The notes under the pieces: generated by a model
The model's input: the letters and a program-made list of their open reading frames with translations, nothing else
The model's database searches: none
What the model was told of the DNA's origin: nothing
In this document: piece after piece, positions 34,896 through 47,064 of the stretch
How the letters are laid out: the number at the start of each line of letters is the position of its first letter
How positions within the stretch are numbered: the stretch's first letter is position 1
Translations under genes and position numbers: made by a program
Origin: Paramecium pentaurelia
Lineage: Eukaryota; Ciliophora; Oligohymenophorea; Peniculida; Parameciidae
Assembly (NCBI GenBank): GCA_905183005.1
Contig: CAJJDO010000092.1
Location: 368,315-432,314 of the forward strand
Length of the DNA: 64,000 nucleotides
Direction of reading: 5' to 3'

Positions 34896-36142
34896 TTTGT
34901 AAAGCATTTAAACTATGAAAAAATAAATGTTTTTAATAATTTAAAGTGAAATAAAAAGATAATATGAACTTAATTGATTAAATTAATAATAATATATTTA
35001 TATATTCACCTTAATGCTTATATTTGTATTTATAGAAGTTATAAAAAATAATTGTATAATCAGATATTAAAGTATTGTGTTACATTTATTCTTATTCAAA
35101 AAAGAGAAATGAATTAATAGTTATTTTTAATGAACTAGAATTCTGTTGATTAAAGAAAAGAATCATATAATAAAATAAAATGAAATTTTTTATAAGAGTC
35201 AATGAATAAAATAATTGTTAGGGTTATAAAGTAAATAAAAAGATTGAATTAAATTTATGCTTAATAACAGTAATCTAAATTATTTGAAATGGAATTTCAA
35301 TCTAATTTGAAAGTAAAATATATTCTCAAAATGACATCTAAATAAAAATTTTTGATATAGTTTATAGATAATTATCTACTTTATGGATGAATGAATTATA
35401 TATAACAATTACTTGTAAGAATTTGAAAACAATAATAGTTGATGTAATAATCAATTCTAAAATAATAAAGCACATTACTACTCTCTCTTTAATTATGATA
35501 ATCTTACTTCCTAATATATTGATATTTATGAATTAGAAGGTTAGATAAACTGATATTATGAAATTTATTTAATCAAATATTAACTATTTATCTTTTCTTA
35601 AAAAATAAGAATAGCTTTGTTAAATAAAATTAGAAATTTAAAATTCTTTTTTTCTTAAAATCATATATCTATATTATTTCTAGAAGGGATAAATTATTTC
35701 TAATTAAGAAAATAAATTTAATTAATGGGAATATTGCAATAATTTTGACTTATATATTTACTTTTAAATTAATATAAGGAAATAAAATGAGAAAATACAA
35801 TTTTTAAACATTAATACAGTATTTATGTTTACCTTTAGATTATAATAAATCATTAAAATACAAAAATATAAATTAAATTAATTAGATGTGCAGATAGAAA
35901 TAATGAAACTTCTATTAAATTAATTTATGTTTAGATATACAAGATAAATTATTATGAATATTAAAATAATTAAAAAAAGGTGATTAAATTGATTTCATTA
36001 TTTTATAAGTATAAGAAAAGTTTTATAAATATTTAGGATATTTTTGGGAATTCTGGAATTATATATTTTAGGAATATCGGAATGGAACTTTAAATTTGAT
36101 TAACTTAGATTTCCTAATTAATATTAAATATACCTCTATTTT
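34896..36142. other. Long gene-free AT-rich region
   Basis: About 1.25 kb between the copine-like and PAP2 genes. It has unusually low GC even for this genome. Both strands show only short, low-complexity frames, and no RNA gene is recognisable. It may contain a decayed gene that can no longer be identified. Confidence 0.45.
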
Positions 36143-37540
36143 ATGAGCTAACTAACAATTTTAACAATCTTAGTAACCCTCATTTTAGTTATGGATGTCT
36201 TTTTTGGAAAATATACATATGAATTTAGTAATAGCATAACTAAGTTTTTATAAAATAAATTTGAATATGGTTAAGAGTAAGGAACATTTGGTATCAATAT
36301 AATATATTTATAGAATACATTTTGTTAATATTCTCAACTGCAGGGGATGCTATAGTTACAAATATCCTAGCCATTTTAATATGGTTCAAAGCTACCAACA
36401 AAGAACAAGTCTTAAAGATTTTTACAATGAATGCATTAGCTTCATCATTAGGAAATTTGGTTAAAATGATATCTGCACAACCAAGACCTTTTTATATTGA
36501 TGATTAAATAAAATTGGATTTTTGCTATACTGGATATGGAGATCCGAGTGGTCATTCTTTAAGACCATTCGTATTTTATGTACTACTATTAGAAACAATA
36601 GTTTGTAAAAAATATTAACTTGAACAAAAATAACTTATAAATGACAACTAAATTTATACAGATAATTAATATTAACTGACATAGATGCAATAGTAAATAT
36701 CATGGTAATATCTATTATTTATATACTAGTAATTAAAGATTTAAGATGTTATATCCAAATTCACCAATAAGTTTTAAGTAATGTTAATTTTTTTTGGGAA
36801 TATTTATATTTTTAATCGGGATTGGTCGATTATATTTTGGAGTTCATTTTTTAAATTAAATTGTATTGGGATGGATCTTAGGAATATATCTATTATATCT
36901 ATATTATTTCAGTGGATTAGAATAATTGATTCATTCTCTATTTATAGAAGCTAAAAGAATTAAAGATGAAAAAACTTGCACTAAAATTGTTAAGTATCTT
37001 AATTTAGGTATAATGCTATCATTAATTTACTTGATAACATTGATAATTTGTTACTTTAGACATTATTCCTAATAAATATTAGATGAGAAAGAAGAATGGA
37101 AGAAATTGATACTAAGATAAGATACTTGTCTACATAAAGGACATTATAGTTACGAAAAGAAATTCGAAACTTCAGATGTTCAATATATCTCAATAATCTT
37201 TTTCCCATTATATCTATTTATTCTTTATGAGCAACAACCTGAAGAATCTAATAGAAGTCCATTAAAATCTTGGCTATCAAAAAGTAACATTATAAAATTA
37301 ATATCATACTTATTCTGTTATATAATACATGGTCAATAGAGACACATAATCAAACTGTTTGAGAAAGGAGTTCCTCGTTTAATGATTACATTAATCTTTG
37401 AGCATATTTACTATATTAATTATGCTCTCTTTTTATTAATATTGATACCTTTTATAAAAGCTCTAGGAAATACATTCATTTATAAATTTAGAAAACCTAC
37501 TAGAACTATTTAAATAGAATAATTTGAAATTGAACTTTGA
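36143..37540 (+). CDS. PAP2-family phosphatase, multi-pass membrane, divergent active site
   Basis: Two introns (23 and 25 nt) splice to exactly 449 residues with about eight hydrophobic segments. The PAP2 active site is visible: motif 1 KMISAQPRP (Lys100, Arg107, Pro108), motif 2 GDPSGH (127-130), motif 3 GRLYFGVHFLNQIVLG near residue 215. In the family, motif 3 is SRxxxxxHxxxD; here the Arg and His are kept but the Asp that orients the His is Gln (a TAA codon) and the first Ser is Gly. The arrangement resembles sphingosine-1-phosphate/long-chain-base phosphatases, which dephosphorylate lipid phosphates in the ER. Loss of the Asp may weaken activity. Confidence 0.8.
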
Positions 37541-37808
37541 AATCATATACTTTTTGATTGTATTTATATATTTATGCTAATTAAATAATAATAATATAAA
37601 TTATCATTTTTTAAATATATTTAGGAATAATAAATTTTGAATAACAATTATTTAAAAAACAAGTAATGAATAATAATATATATATGATATTTATTAAGGT
37701 ATTTAAAGAGGTATAAATAATATAAATAAATAAAATACTGGAATTTATATGCTTTAATTTTATTAAAGAGTATAAATTATTGTTATAATTAATTGATTTT
37801 TTGAATAA

Positions 37809-38633
37809 ATGTTATAATCTCTAACAAGATTAAAATTGTAGCTTAGAGCAGAAATTGAAATACTTAAAATGTGTTTGGACAAAGGAAAGTCAACAACAAT
37901 TGTATAAATGATTGATAAGAATAAATAAAGATTAGAATAAGATGGAAAATAATTGGAAATAATTATTAGAAGATTAGAGGAAGGTAATTAGTTATCTTTG
38001 AATGAATAAGATAAATTGGATACTTTAAAATTAAATATTAGTAAGGTATTGATTCAAAATGAAAAAATATATAATTCAGATGAATAATTCAAAGAATTAA
38101 TTTCAAAAGTGCCTAGAATTAAAGATGATTAAAGTTAGAATCAGTCATTCTAATAAAGTAAAAAGGAAGATTCATCTATTTAGTTGAAATCTGCCATTAA
38201 GACAATTTAATAAACAAATTAAATATAATAACAACCATAGGAAGTTTATTAATAATATTAAATAGTTAGAAATAATGTAGATAATATGATTTCTGAAATT
38301 TCTAATTTAAATTTACGAGTTGATAATCATAAGCATAATGATTTACAATAGTAAATTGATAAATTGAAATTAGAAAATGCTAAGATGCAAGCAAATTTCA
38401 AATTATTGAAATAAGATAATACTGAATTATTCTTTGTTAATAATGATATAAAGAAAATGATATAATAAATTGAGATGGATAATGAAGAGATCATTAAATC
38501 AATAAATATCTTTAGAGAATAGAATAGACCTATGAGCAATCCTTAATCAAGATTGTCTAATTATTATATTCCTTATGATGAAACTAAAGCATAAGAAGCT
38601 GATGAAATAATGAATAGATTAAAGTAGAATTGA
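37809..38633 (+). CDS. Coiled-coil protein of unknown function
   Basis: An intronless frame of 274 residues. Nearly all of it is charged helix with heptad repeats: LQLRAEIEILKMCLDKGKS near the start, RLEQDGKQLEIIIRRLEEG, a Gln/Ser/Lys-rich linker, and a second helix (SEISNLNLRVDNHKHNDL; LKLENAKMQANFKLLKQDN). It ends in a short Asn/Tyr-rich tail. No known family is recognisable; cytoskeletal or basal-body roles are common for such proteins in ciliates but are not shown here. Confidence 0.7.
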
Positions 38634-38662
38634 TTTCTTATTTGATAATTCATAAAAGCACT

Positions 38663-40153
38663 TCACAAATTTTTAAAATTAAAAGTTGATTATCTTTGTA
38701 ACCTATTAGTATTAATTGAAGGTAAAGTAGTTAATTTTCGATGACTCATAGGTGAATCAAAATTATGATGTCCATTTGTATTTAGTTGATTACCTAAAGA
38801 CAATTTCTATCTAAATCTTGATATCATATCTTATTTAAATGCATTTAATTACTTTCATATTTCTTTTGATTTAATTATTTCTCTCTTAAAGATACTAGAT
38901 CTTTATATGAACTTACTTTTTTCAATGGAATAGCATGTAATTTAAATAACTTTTATTTTTTATTGTTTAATTCAACACTTAATCTAGCAGTAAGTTATTA
39001 GTCATTCTCAGGAGAAACTCGATCATCTTCCTTTTCATCTCTTAAAGGAGAATTATTTGTTTTAATATAATGAATCTCTTCTTCACATGTTTACTAAAGA
39101 GTTTTTATAAATATCAATGATTTAATTATCTAATTAATAAATAATATATTTACATGTTAAAGCTTTTATTAAATATTGTATCTTAACATGATTTCTCTTG
39201 TAGTCATTGGATGTGTTTTAACTTCTTTTCCTTTAATCCAAGGATGTTCTAAGCATTACAAAGCAGTCATTCTATTCTCTGATCTGAATTAAACAGTATT
39301 TAACACAAAATCTTTTGCCATACTAACAAATATCATTAATATATAGTACTCAGACATTGTTTTTGGGAAGTTAATTTAAAATTCATTGGAAATCAATTCA
39401 TAATAATGTCTTTTTCTCATTTGTCCATCCCATAAAGGATGTTACAAATTGTTGATCATCATATAGAAGATAATACCTAAACTGAAAATATCAACAGCCT
39501 AAATTAGAGATAGAAATTACATACTTGACTTTAATCCTTTCCTAATATGACTTCTGGGGCAATAAAATATGGAGTGCCAACTGATTAATATACACATCCT
39601 TTACAAACAATCTCTTATCCTAAGCCTAGATCTATTAATTTAACACATGAATTTTCACAAATAAATATATTTTCTATAATAGTAGTTAATTTAACCTGGC
39701 TTGAGATCTCTATGGATAATATTCTTTCTATGAAGAAACACTAATGCATTTAAAATTTAAGTCATATAGTTTCTAATGCTTTATTCTGACAATATAGATT
39801 GTTTCATCAATTTATCTAATGTTAAACCAACAAGTCTTTCCATTATAAGATAAAGATGATTATTAGCTACTAACACCTATAATGAAAAAAAATATCATAC
39901 CTTGTAAAGCTTGACAATATTTTAATGACAACAAGCTTTAAGTAAATTGGCTTCGTTCTCTTGATCAACATTCGATGTTATCTATTATAATTCTTATATT
40001 GTAATTAACTTTTATTGCCACTACTCGATCTAGATTACTACAAAATGAAGCCACAACTACACCAAAACTGCCTCTTCCAATAACTTCTATAAATCTGAAA
40101 TGGTCTGCTAACAATATATCATTTAATTAATCTATCAATTGTTCTGGTTCCAT
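38663..40153 (-). CDS. Ser/Thr protein kinase, family uncertain
   Basis: Six introns (28, 24, 22, 26, 24 and 23 nt) splice to exactly 447 residues. Kinase landmarks: VIGRGSFGVVVASF (glycine loop), VVAIK (catalytic Lys), IMERLVGLTLDKLMKQS (hinge), IIHRDLKPENIF (catalytic loop, completed by an intron), VKLIDLGLGQ (DFG position reads DLG), VGTPYFIAPEVI (APE) and AVDIFSLGIIFYMMI. A further 27-nt GT...AG segment in the C-lobe may be another intron, removal of which gives MSDMAKDFV; it contains no TGA, so both forms stay in frame. The C-terminal ~130 residues are a basic, coiled tail. DLG instead of DFG is tolerated in active kinases. The shape suggests the ULK/CAMK region of the tree. Confidence 0.85.
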
Positions 40154-40450
40154 TATTTTTCAAATATTAAATAATATTTTTATATACAATATCAATCCTA
40201 CATTACTTTTAACCAAGATATATTAAATTATCAATTTTATAATATACAATTTCAAGTATTCTATTTAATTTTCAAATTTACAAAATAATTGAAATTTACT
40301 AAAGATTTATTATAAAATTGAAACATTCCTATCTCTTGCTCCAATATGTATTATAACTTATGAATATTGCATATATAAAAATCTAATTTATCAAAAGGAA
40401 TATATATATAAATAATTTAAAATTAAATATATATATATATATAATAATTA
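40154..40450. other. Divergent intergenic region
   Basis: Nearly 300 AT-rich bases between the kinase (minus) and DHHC (plus) start codons, with an alternating TATATA run at about 40425-40442 just before the DHHC gene. Confidence 0.5.
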
Positions 40451-41532
40451 ATGTTTAAGGGTTAACATCAACTACCTGATTTCATAGCTGTAATATTAGT
40501 TTACGGGATTATTTTCAGTGAATATTATGCTTTTGTTTTTATCTTCCTACCTCCATTTCTTAATAAAGTAATTCGTTTTTCACCAAATATATTAGCATGG
40601 AAGTATTACTTATTTAATTGGAATTGAATTTACTATCATATTCATTTTCTTGAATTTAGCATACATTATGATTTAATATACCAAACCTGGATATCCTCCA
40701 AAAGATTTAGTATATGGTACATATATTAAATTAGGCTAAACATTATCATGAAAGAACTCTGGAAGACATAAAATAAAGAACAAAAAAAATGACTGAAAAA
40801 ATTAATAAACACAGATAAAGAAGAATGCAAAATCATATTGAATTACATGATGAAAATGACGATGAAATTGTAATAAAATAATTTTATTATATGGTTCTAG
40901 CGATATTATTCAAGCATTATAATTAGTTTCATACTGTTTTAAATGTGATAATATAAAATTACCAAGAACTCATCATTGTAAAGAATGTAATAAATGTGTA
41001 TTGAGAATGGTAATTAAATTATTTATTGTTATATTAGGATCATCATTGTCCTTGGGTTAATAATTGTGTTGGTTTGAAAAATCATAGATATTTTTGTCAA
41101 TTCAATTTCTATGCTATATTGTGCATGATCCAATGTACATTATTTATTTCTTACGATTTGTTTGTAAATGATAAATTTGTGTTACAAGTATTATTAATTT
41201 AATAATTATTAGGAACTGACTAAAAATCAATAGTTTTTATTAACAATTTGTGATGTTACATGTTTTGCTTTAGTTATGGCAATGGGATTTCTATTGGGAT
41301 TTCACATCTATCACATTGCCCAAAATATAACAACTGTCGAATATCATATAAATGAAATCAAAGCTAATGTATTTTATAAAAATTAATAATATACATTTAG
41401 AACCCTTTCAGGAAACCAAGAATTATAGATAACTTAAAAGAAGTCTTTGGTCCTGAAATTAAGTATTGGTTTCTTCCTTTAAGAAATGTAGAAAAGAGTG
41501 CCTTTCCTAGAACAGATCTTTTTGAAGTCTGA
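40451..41532 (+). CDS. DHHC-type protein S-acyltransferase, with an apparent one-base frameshift
   Basis: Six introns (28, 25, 31, 28, 25 and 32 nt) leave 913 coding bases, one more than a whole number of codons. The mismatch falls between the second and third introns, where an eight-A run (about 40784-40791) is the likely cause. Features: two N-terminal membrane helices, a Cys-rich domain (SYCFKCDNIKLPRTHHCKEC), the catalytic DHHC PWVNNCVGLKNHRYF, two further membrane helices, the TTxE motif as TTVEYHI, and a C-terminal NPFRKPRII. All family motifs are present, so the enzyme should be active: DHHC enzymes attach palmitate to Cys of membrane proteins. The shift is more likely a sequencing error than real because everything around it is conserved. 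Confidence 0.88.
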
Positions 41533-41723
41533 AAATCTATATATTTGATAGAATAGATTAATATTTCAAAAATAAAAAATCAATAATTATAAGCATTTAA
41601 AATGTATTTAGTTAACTATATCTGTATAATTCATGTGTTTCAATTTGATTTTAGATCCAAATGTGTTAATAGAATTTATTTGATTTTAATATTTGGAGAA
41701 TAATTTACCAATATTAATAAATA

Positions 41724-44193
41724 ATGAAAAATTATTCTTTAATTGAATTTTAAGAAGAAGAGGAAATCCCTCTAAAAGTATTAGTTGAGGAATAAGAGAG
41801 TAAATTTTAGTTAGCATAACCTTTATCTTATGAAATAACAACATTAGTGAATCATATTTCAGTCTAGTAACAAAGAAAATTATAAGAGGAGATTAAAATG
41901 TGGTCGAATTTTTCTACAATTTTGAATAAAACCTAAAACATTAAGGAATTCAACAAAATTAGAGAATCGATCAAATTTGAAATTTCGACTGAATTTGTGA
42001 ATGAATTAAAAATAGAACTACATTTTTCAAAGAAAAATGAAACAAAATACTACAGTTTTGAGACTTTTATCAAAAAAATTTGGAGATCAATAAATTCTGA
42101 AGTTTAAAATATTGAAGAAAAGAAGAAAAATATTAAATCAAATGTGGCTATTCTTATATATTAAGGGGAATAGTTGGAGAATCTTATTTACACAATAAAT
42201 TATTTTCTAGATCAATAAATAGTTCCGATTGTTATAATTACGAGTAGAAAACATATCAAATAATTTTTTAAATAAAAATATAATGAGAAAATATATAATA
42301 AAGCTTATGTTTAATTGTATAAACATTACTCATTATCAGAAAATCATGCCTTTTTATTCGAAGAATAAATAAGTGAATAGAATATTGCATATTATTTTGC
42401 ATTTTTTAGAGAACTTGATTAAATACAATTAATTAAATGGATTTATTTAGGAATATTGACTTTCATTGATCCTGAATTCGTTGTAATTACATAGAGCAAC
42501 TTGGAATTTATTTGTTAAATATCAGATTATTTTCCTCTAATTAGTGAAAAAAATAAAATATTTGGTATTTAATGGTTTGATTATTAAATTCAAGATCAAA
42601 AACTGAAAAATCTATCTTATTATCTATAGTTTCCTTAAAGTATTATTAATTCTCATTCCATATTTAAAGTAAAGCAATTTCATAATCCTTTTTAATGTAT
42701 TTATAAATGGAGCCTTATTAATAATTATATTTCAAATTATTATGAACTATTAAAAAATACTTAAGAAAATACTATTGGAGTATTAGAATTAAATTCAGTT
42801 TTACCCAAATTAATGTTCGAATCAGAATAATTGGAATTGTTAATCTTAAAAAAATACATTTCGATTTCTAAAATAATCTTAAATTCAGAGAATACTTTGG
42901 TTAATTATTTTATAAATATCAGATAGAAAATTCATAATCAAATGCGAAATCATGAAATTATTACTAATAATTTTAAAATCTACATCTTTAGTACTTTTTA
43001 AAATATTTTTAACAAATTTCAATTCATTTAAGGATATTTTTCTATTTCAATTTGTAAATTATTTTATTAAATTAGGTATTTTTTTTAGTTTTTAAAGTCC
43101 TTACTAGCTAATTTTTTACATTACAGAAGAATCCTCTGCTTATATTGCTATAGCAATGATAATTCCTTTATTTTATTTATTTAATCTCCTAATATTTACT
43201 CTATTTTCTAACCTATACCACTTTGAAGATATGATGGAATTTTAAAATCAATTCAATATACTATCTTACATATTGAAATAAAACGAACATGGTGAAGTAC
43301 AAGGCATGTCAGGTTTTGATAGTTAAAATGTTGAATTATCAGAAAATGTATCTTTATAAAATGGCTTAATTAAACTCCAAATTGAAGTTTAATAAGAAAA
43401 TTAAATTTTAGATTTTGAACAAATTTTATCTAAAAGTTAAAATCAAGAAATAATTTTATAGGCTCGGATAAAAGAAAAATTAACAGTTAATGGACAATTT
43501 ATGATCTTAATAAGCATTTAAAAGATATTAGATTTTACTGTATTTTTATTCACCTTTAGTAATCTTGTGATTTTATATGGAAAATCTTTTTGGGATTCAT
43601 CAGTTATATATTAAAGTTGTATATTCTTCTTAGTTATATTTATAATTTTGATAGAATTCTTTCAAAAAGGTTTTAATTTATTTACATATACTTATAATTT
43701 TTCATTTTTGGCTTATTTTTGGCAAATTTAGAATGTTAACAACAAATAATTTTCACCACAAGTTTAATTGACAAAAAAAAAGTAACTTGCTGAATTATTA
43801 TTGTCCAATGCAATTGTTTCTTATTGTTTTATAGCAGTGGAGTCTTATTTTAATTATTCAGGATATATATTTTTAGGAATTTTAGGATACCTATCTCTAA
43901 TTTCTGTCATATCTGGAATTCTATAAATCATATTTTATAAAACTCCCCAATTTGAAAATTACACTAAAACAAATGTTGAAGATAATTCTGAAAAACAACA
44001 ATAATATGAAATAAGTCTTAAATAATAAGATAGAATAAAACTAATAAGAGAAGCTAAAAAATTTGTAAATTATTTAATAAAAGAAATAAATTAAAAAAAC
44101 TAAGAAGGTTAGCAAAGTTAAAAATAGTAATAAAACTTAAATTAGGATATTAATAATGAAAATTTAGCTCTTGTTAATAATGAGCAAATGTGA
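41724..44193 (+). CDS. Multi-pass membrane protein, distantly chitin-synthase-like (GT2)
   Basis: One 22-nt intron gives exactly 815 residues. The N-terminal ~450 residues are soluble; the C-terminal half has about seven membrane helices and a Gln-rich tail. The order resembles chitin synthase: a GT2-type beta strand VAILIYQGEQLENLIYTINY, then LIKWIYLGILTFIDPEFVVI, which matches the family's WFFNAF...NVCVLLDVGT region in spacing. The catalytic Asp residues and the QRRRW/EDR acceptor motifs are not visible. If the relationship is real, it is a pseudo-transferase or a very diverged synthase. The assignment is by eye and weak; the multi-pass membrane nature is certain. Confidence 0.5.
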
Positions 44194-44981
44194 GACCTTT
44201 TTTAATTTTTTATATTTAGTATATTAATATATTTACCTAAAATTACATTTTTAATAATCAAAAATAATTTTATTTTTTGTAATTTTACAAAATACATACC
44301 CAAAATTATTGTTGCAACTCCATCATCAACAAGATAAAAAATAGTTATTTTTTACATCATCAAACTTATTGTTCTAGAGGAATAAAAGGCTTAATTAATT
44401 ATTCAGCTTACTCAGTTAAACTAAATTGTATCTTTTAATTAAAGCATTGTTTTTGATAATTAAGATTTGCTTACTGCTTTTCTCCATATGAACTTAATTA
44501 TTACTCAGAATTGTGATTTTTAACATATTTTCTAATGTTACTTAATTAAAAGTATACATTATTAAAAGTGGAAAAAATTTAATCTTTCTTCAATATTCTT
44601 TCAGATTTAGTCCTATCATGCTCCTTTTAAGCATAATCTTTGAGGGGGTAAGAGAATTTAAAGAAGCTTCGCTTCTTTGATCTATGGTTAAGTTGTACCT
44701 ACAGCAGTTCAAATAGATAGGCAATTTATGAATCATTCCTTTTTTGGGTGAATAATTGTTCTGTTTCGAAAGCTAGACTATCAAGACCATGAGCATGCTC
44801 GCTTACTTGAAATGGTTCCTTTATTAAGTGCTTATGAAAATAAAAAACTTAATATTATAAATAGTAATAACTGTATTATAAGCATACGAACAAAAGAGTA
44901 AATTGAAAATCTTGAATAATAATTTGAGTTATCTTTGAATTTAATATTTTATTCTTAATTTTTCAATAATCATAAAAATAC
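44194..44981. other. Convergent spacer containing a GC-richer island
   Basis: Nearly 800 bases between convergent genes. The outer parts are AT-rich. The central stretch, about 44590-44830, has clearly higher GC and contains hairpins (see the candidate RNA). A minus-strand frame from 44590 to about 44814 is open but has no recognisable product. Confidence 0.5.
44600..44745 (+). ncRNA. Candidate structured non-coding RNA
   Basis: A GC-richer island containing a perfect hairpin AAGAAGC-TTC-GCTTCTT (44661-44677), with a T6 run at 44740-44745 that would serve as an RNA polymerase III terminator. It does not match tRNA, 5S, U6 or SRP RNA patterns that I can recall. A second palindrome, GAGCATGCTC, follows at 44791-44800. 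Boundaries and strand are guesses. Confidence 0.25.
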
Positions 44982-46446
44982 TCAAATCCCAAGCAATGTA
45001 TGATCAATTTTTTCATATTGTTTGAAAAATTAAACAAATAGTTTTTCCAAATAATAACCATCGACAACTCCTGCAGTTTCTCTAATGGAATGCATACCCC
45101 ACTAGGCTGCTCCAATGTCAATAGTTTTGATACCAGTGTTTGAGGCTAAATTTATAAATTGAATTGAAACCTTATAAAGGGCCAATTGTTGATCCGCAAG
45201 GAGAATCGTTTCTAACAATAAAGTCTTAGATTGGGACATTAGCTTATTAAGCGATTACTCTAAGTATTGCTGATGAAACACCATCTGTAGCATATCTTTA
45301 ATTATGATTGACTTTGATAACAATTCCTTCATTCATTTTTACTCTATGATTTTGTTGATGTTTGTCTGAATAATTTGGATGAATTGAATGAGCCATATCC
45401 GAAGAAATTAAAAAGCTCTTTTAAATTGCTTTATAAAAACTATCAATAGAGGTTTAATTAGGATTGGATAGGATATCATAAATTCTTTTCATGTTATTGG
45501 ATAGCAATGAAGAATCTGCTCCTTGGGCACTTTATGAGCCCACTTCTTCATGATCATAAAGACAGATCATATTAATAAATGTTTGGTCTTCTGTGATACT
45601 TTCTGGATTTGTAATGGCTAAAAGTGAGAAGAAACTTGAAAATAAGTTATCAATTCTAGCAGCAGAAATGAACTCTTGATTTAAACCAAAATATGAAGGT
45701 GGTTGACAATCTGAGAAATATAAGTCAACATCTAAAATGTCAGAAGTTGGGATTCCTGTCTATTCTGTAATCAAATTAAGTAAATGTTTATAGTGTTTAT
45801 TTTCGAAACTTGTTTGTCCTTCAGTGTTTGGTTTTTCAATTCCAGTCAATGTCTAATAGGCTTCTTAGGCAAACACAGGTCTTAAATTTGATTCATCTAA
45901 TTTTCTATATAAATATTTACTATTAGGAGCAAAGCTATTTCTATCAGTGGTTAGATGAATAGCCAAATTTGGAATCTTTAACAATGGTTTTTAATGATGG
46001 AATAATTAACTCTAATAAACATTATCTTTTTTAAAAACAATTCGACCTCCCAATGTTAATTCTCTATCAAACCAAGTATGCCATAAGCCACCCCCATAAG
46101 TAGAAACACAAGTTTATAAGAATCCATTTGAATCTAATTTAGAAACTGGTGCTAATCTTAAACATGGACTATCTGTGTGAGCACCTATGATTTTAAATCC
46201 AGTATTATTTGGATCAAACTATTAACCAATAGTGAAGGCAACAATAGTTGTAAGATTTCTTGTGAAGAAATATTTACCACCTTTTTCCAATTTCCAATTT
46301 TCTGTTTCATTCAATTCTGTAAATCCTGATTTTGCTAATCTCTCTTTACATAGAGATGTGACATGAAATGGACTTACTGCTTTTGCAACAAAGTCAAAGA
46401 ATTCATTCACAAGATTTCTTGCTTATTATATTGGAAATTATTTCAT
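44982..46446 (-). CDS. M18-family aspartyl aminopeptidase
   Basis: One 25-nt intron gives exactly 479 residues, the usual length for DNPEP. Zinc ligands and catalytic residues are visible: IIGAHTDSPCLRL (His/Asp), LYDHEEVGSQSAQGADS (catalytic Glu-Glu), SSDMAHSIHPNY (His) and the internal RIDNLFSS. The start MKQFPIQQARNLVNEFF matches the family N-terminus; an alternative GTG-like start would lose the first helix. The end keeps ASNTGIKTIDIGAAQWGMHSIRE, quoted in part as TIDIGAAQWGMHSIRE, with the substrate-site region. The enzyme trims N-terminal Asp or Glu from peptides as a zinc-dependent dodecamer. It appears intact. Confidence 0.95.
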
Positions 46447-46536
46447 ATAAAATATTTATTTTAATAATAATATGTAATGAAAAACAACAGTTTTTAATTT
46501 GTAATTTAATTGTAATAAAGTGTCTATATATATGGA

Positions 46537-47007
46537 TCAATCTAAAATCTTGAATTTTGTCTTTCCTAATGGAGTCTTGCATTAAGGACAAGAATGTAAG
46601 ACATCCTTACAATCATCAATAATACAAGGTAAACAAGAAATACATACTAAACCAAAAGAACAAAGCAAAAGAATGCACGAGGCAAGATATGTTTAGGTTC
46701 CTGGTTTACGAATAATTACAGTATCAACCTAAAATATTGATTTTAATACCTTTTATTTGCATTATGGACATTGTACTCTAACTGATTTAGCGTGTCCATC
46801 ACCACTCACTTAAGTGGATGAAACCAATCTAATTTAGTCAAATGTCATTGGTTTTTGATTATTTGTCTTAGCCTCTATGACTTGATCTGGGATCATAATT
46901 TCATTTTGATTTTTATTATCTGATTATTTAATATTGTATTGATCTGCGTTGTTTTAAAGATGAATAAATATTTCATCTCCATCACTTTATTACATTTGTT
47001 TAGTCAT
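46537..47007 (-). CDS. LITAF-domain membrane-associated zinc protein
   Basis: One 21-nt intron gives exactly 149 residues. The N-terminal ~75 residues are polar and disordered. The LITAF domain follows: first Cys pair QCPQCKQ, a hydrophobic in-plane membrane segment (SCILLLCSFGLVCISC) and the second Cys pair HSCPQCKTPLG preceded by IDDCKDVL. The pattern CxxC, hydrophobic, HxCxxC is that of LITAF/CDIP proteins, which sit on the cytosolic face of endosomes and help sort membrane proteins. The intron is a multiple of three and has no TGA in frame, so a retained copy would add seven residues just after the first Cys pair. Confidence 0.88.
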
Positions 47008-47064
47008 GTTTTAATTCTATGTTAAGTTTGTTAACTAAATTTATAAATATAATTTATCAAAATA

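Noticed and set aside
44690..44720. tRNA-like T-arm (AGTTCAAATAG)
   Set aside because: No matching acceptor or anticodon arm can be folded around it.
44590..44814. Minus-strand open frame (~75 codons) in the GC-richer island
   Set aside because: No recognisable product or codon pattern; a structured RNA explains the base composition at least as well.
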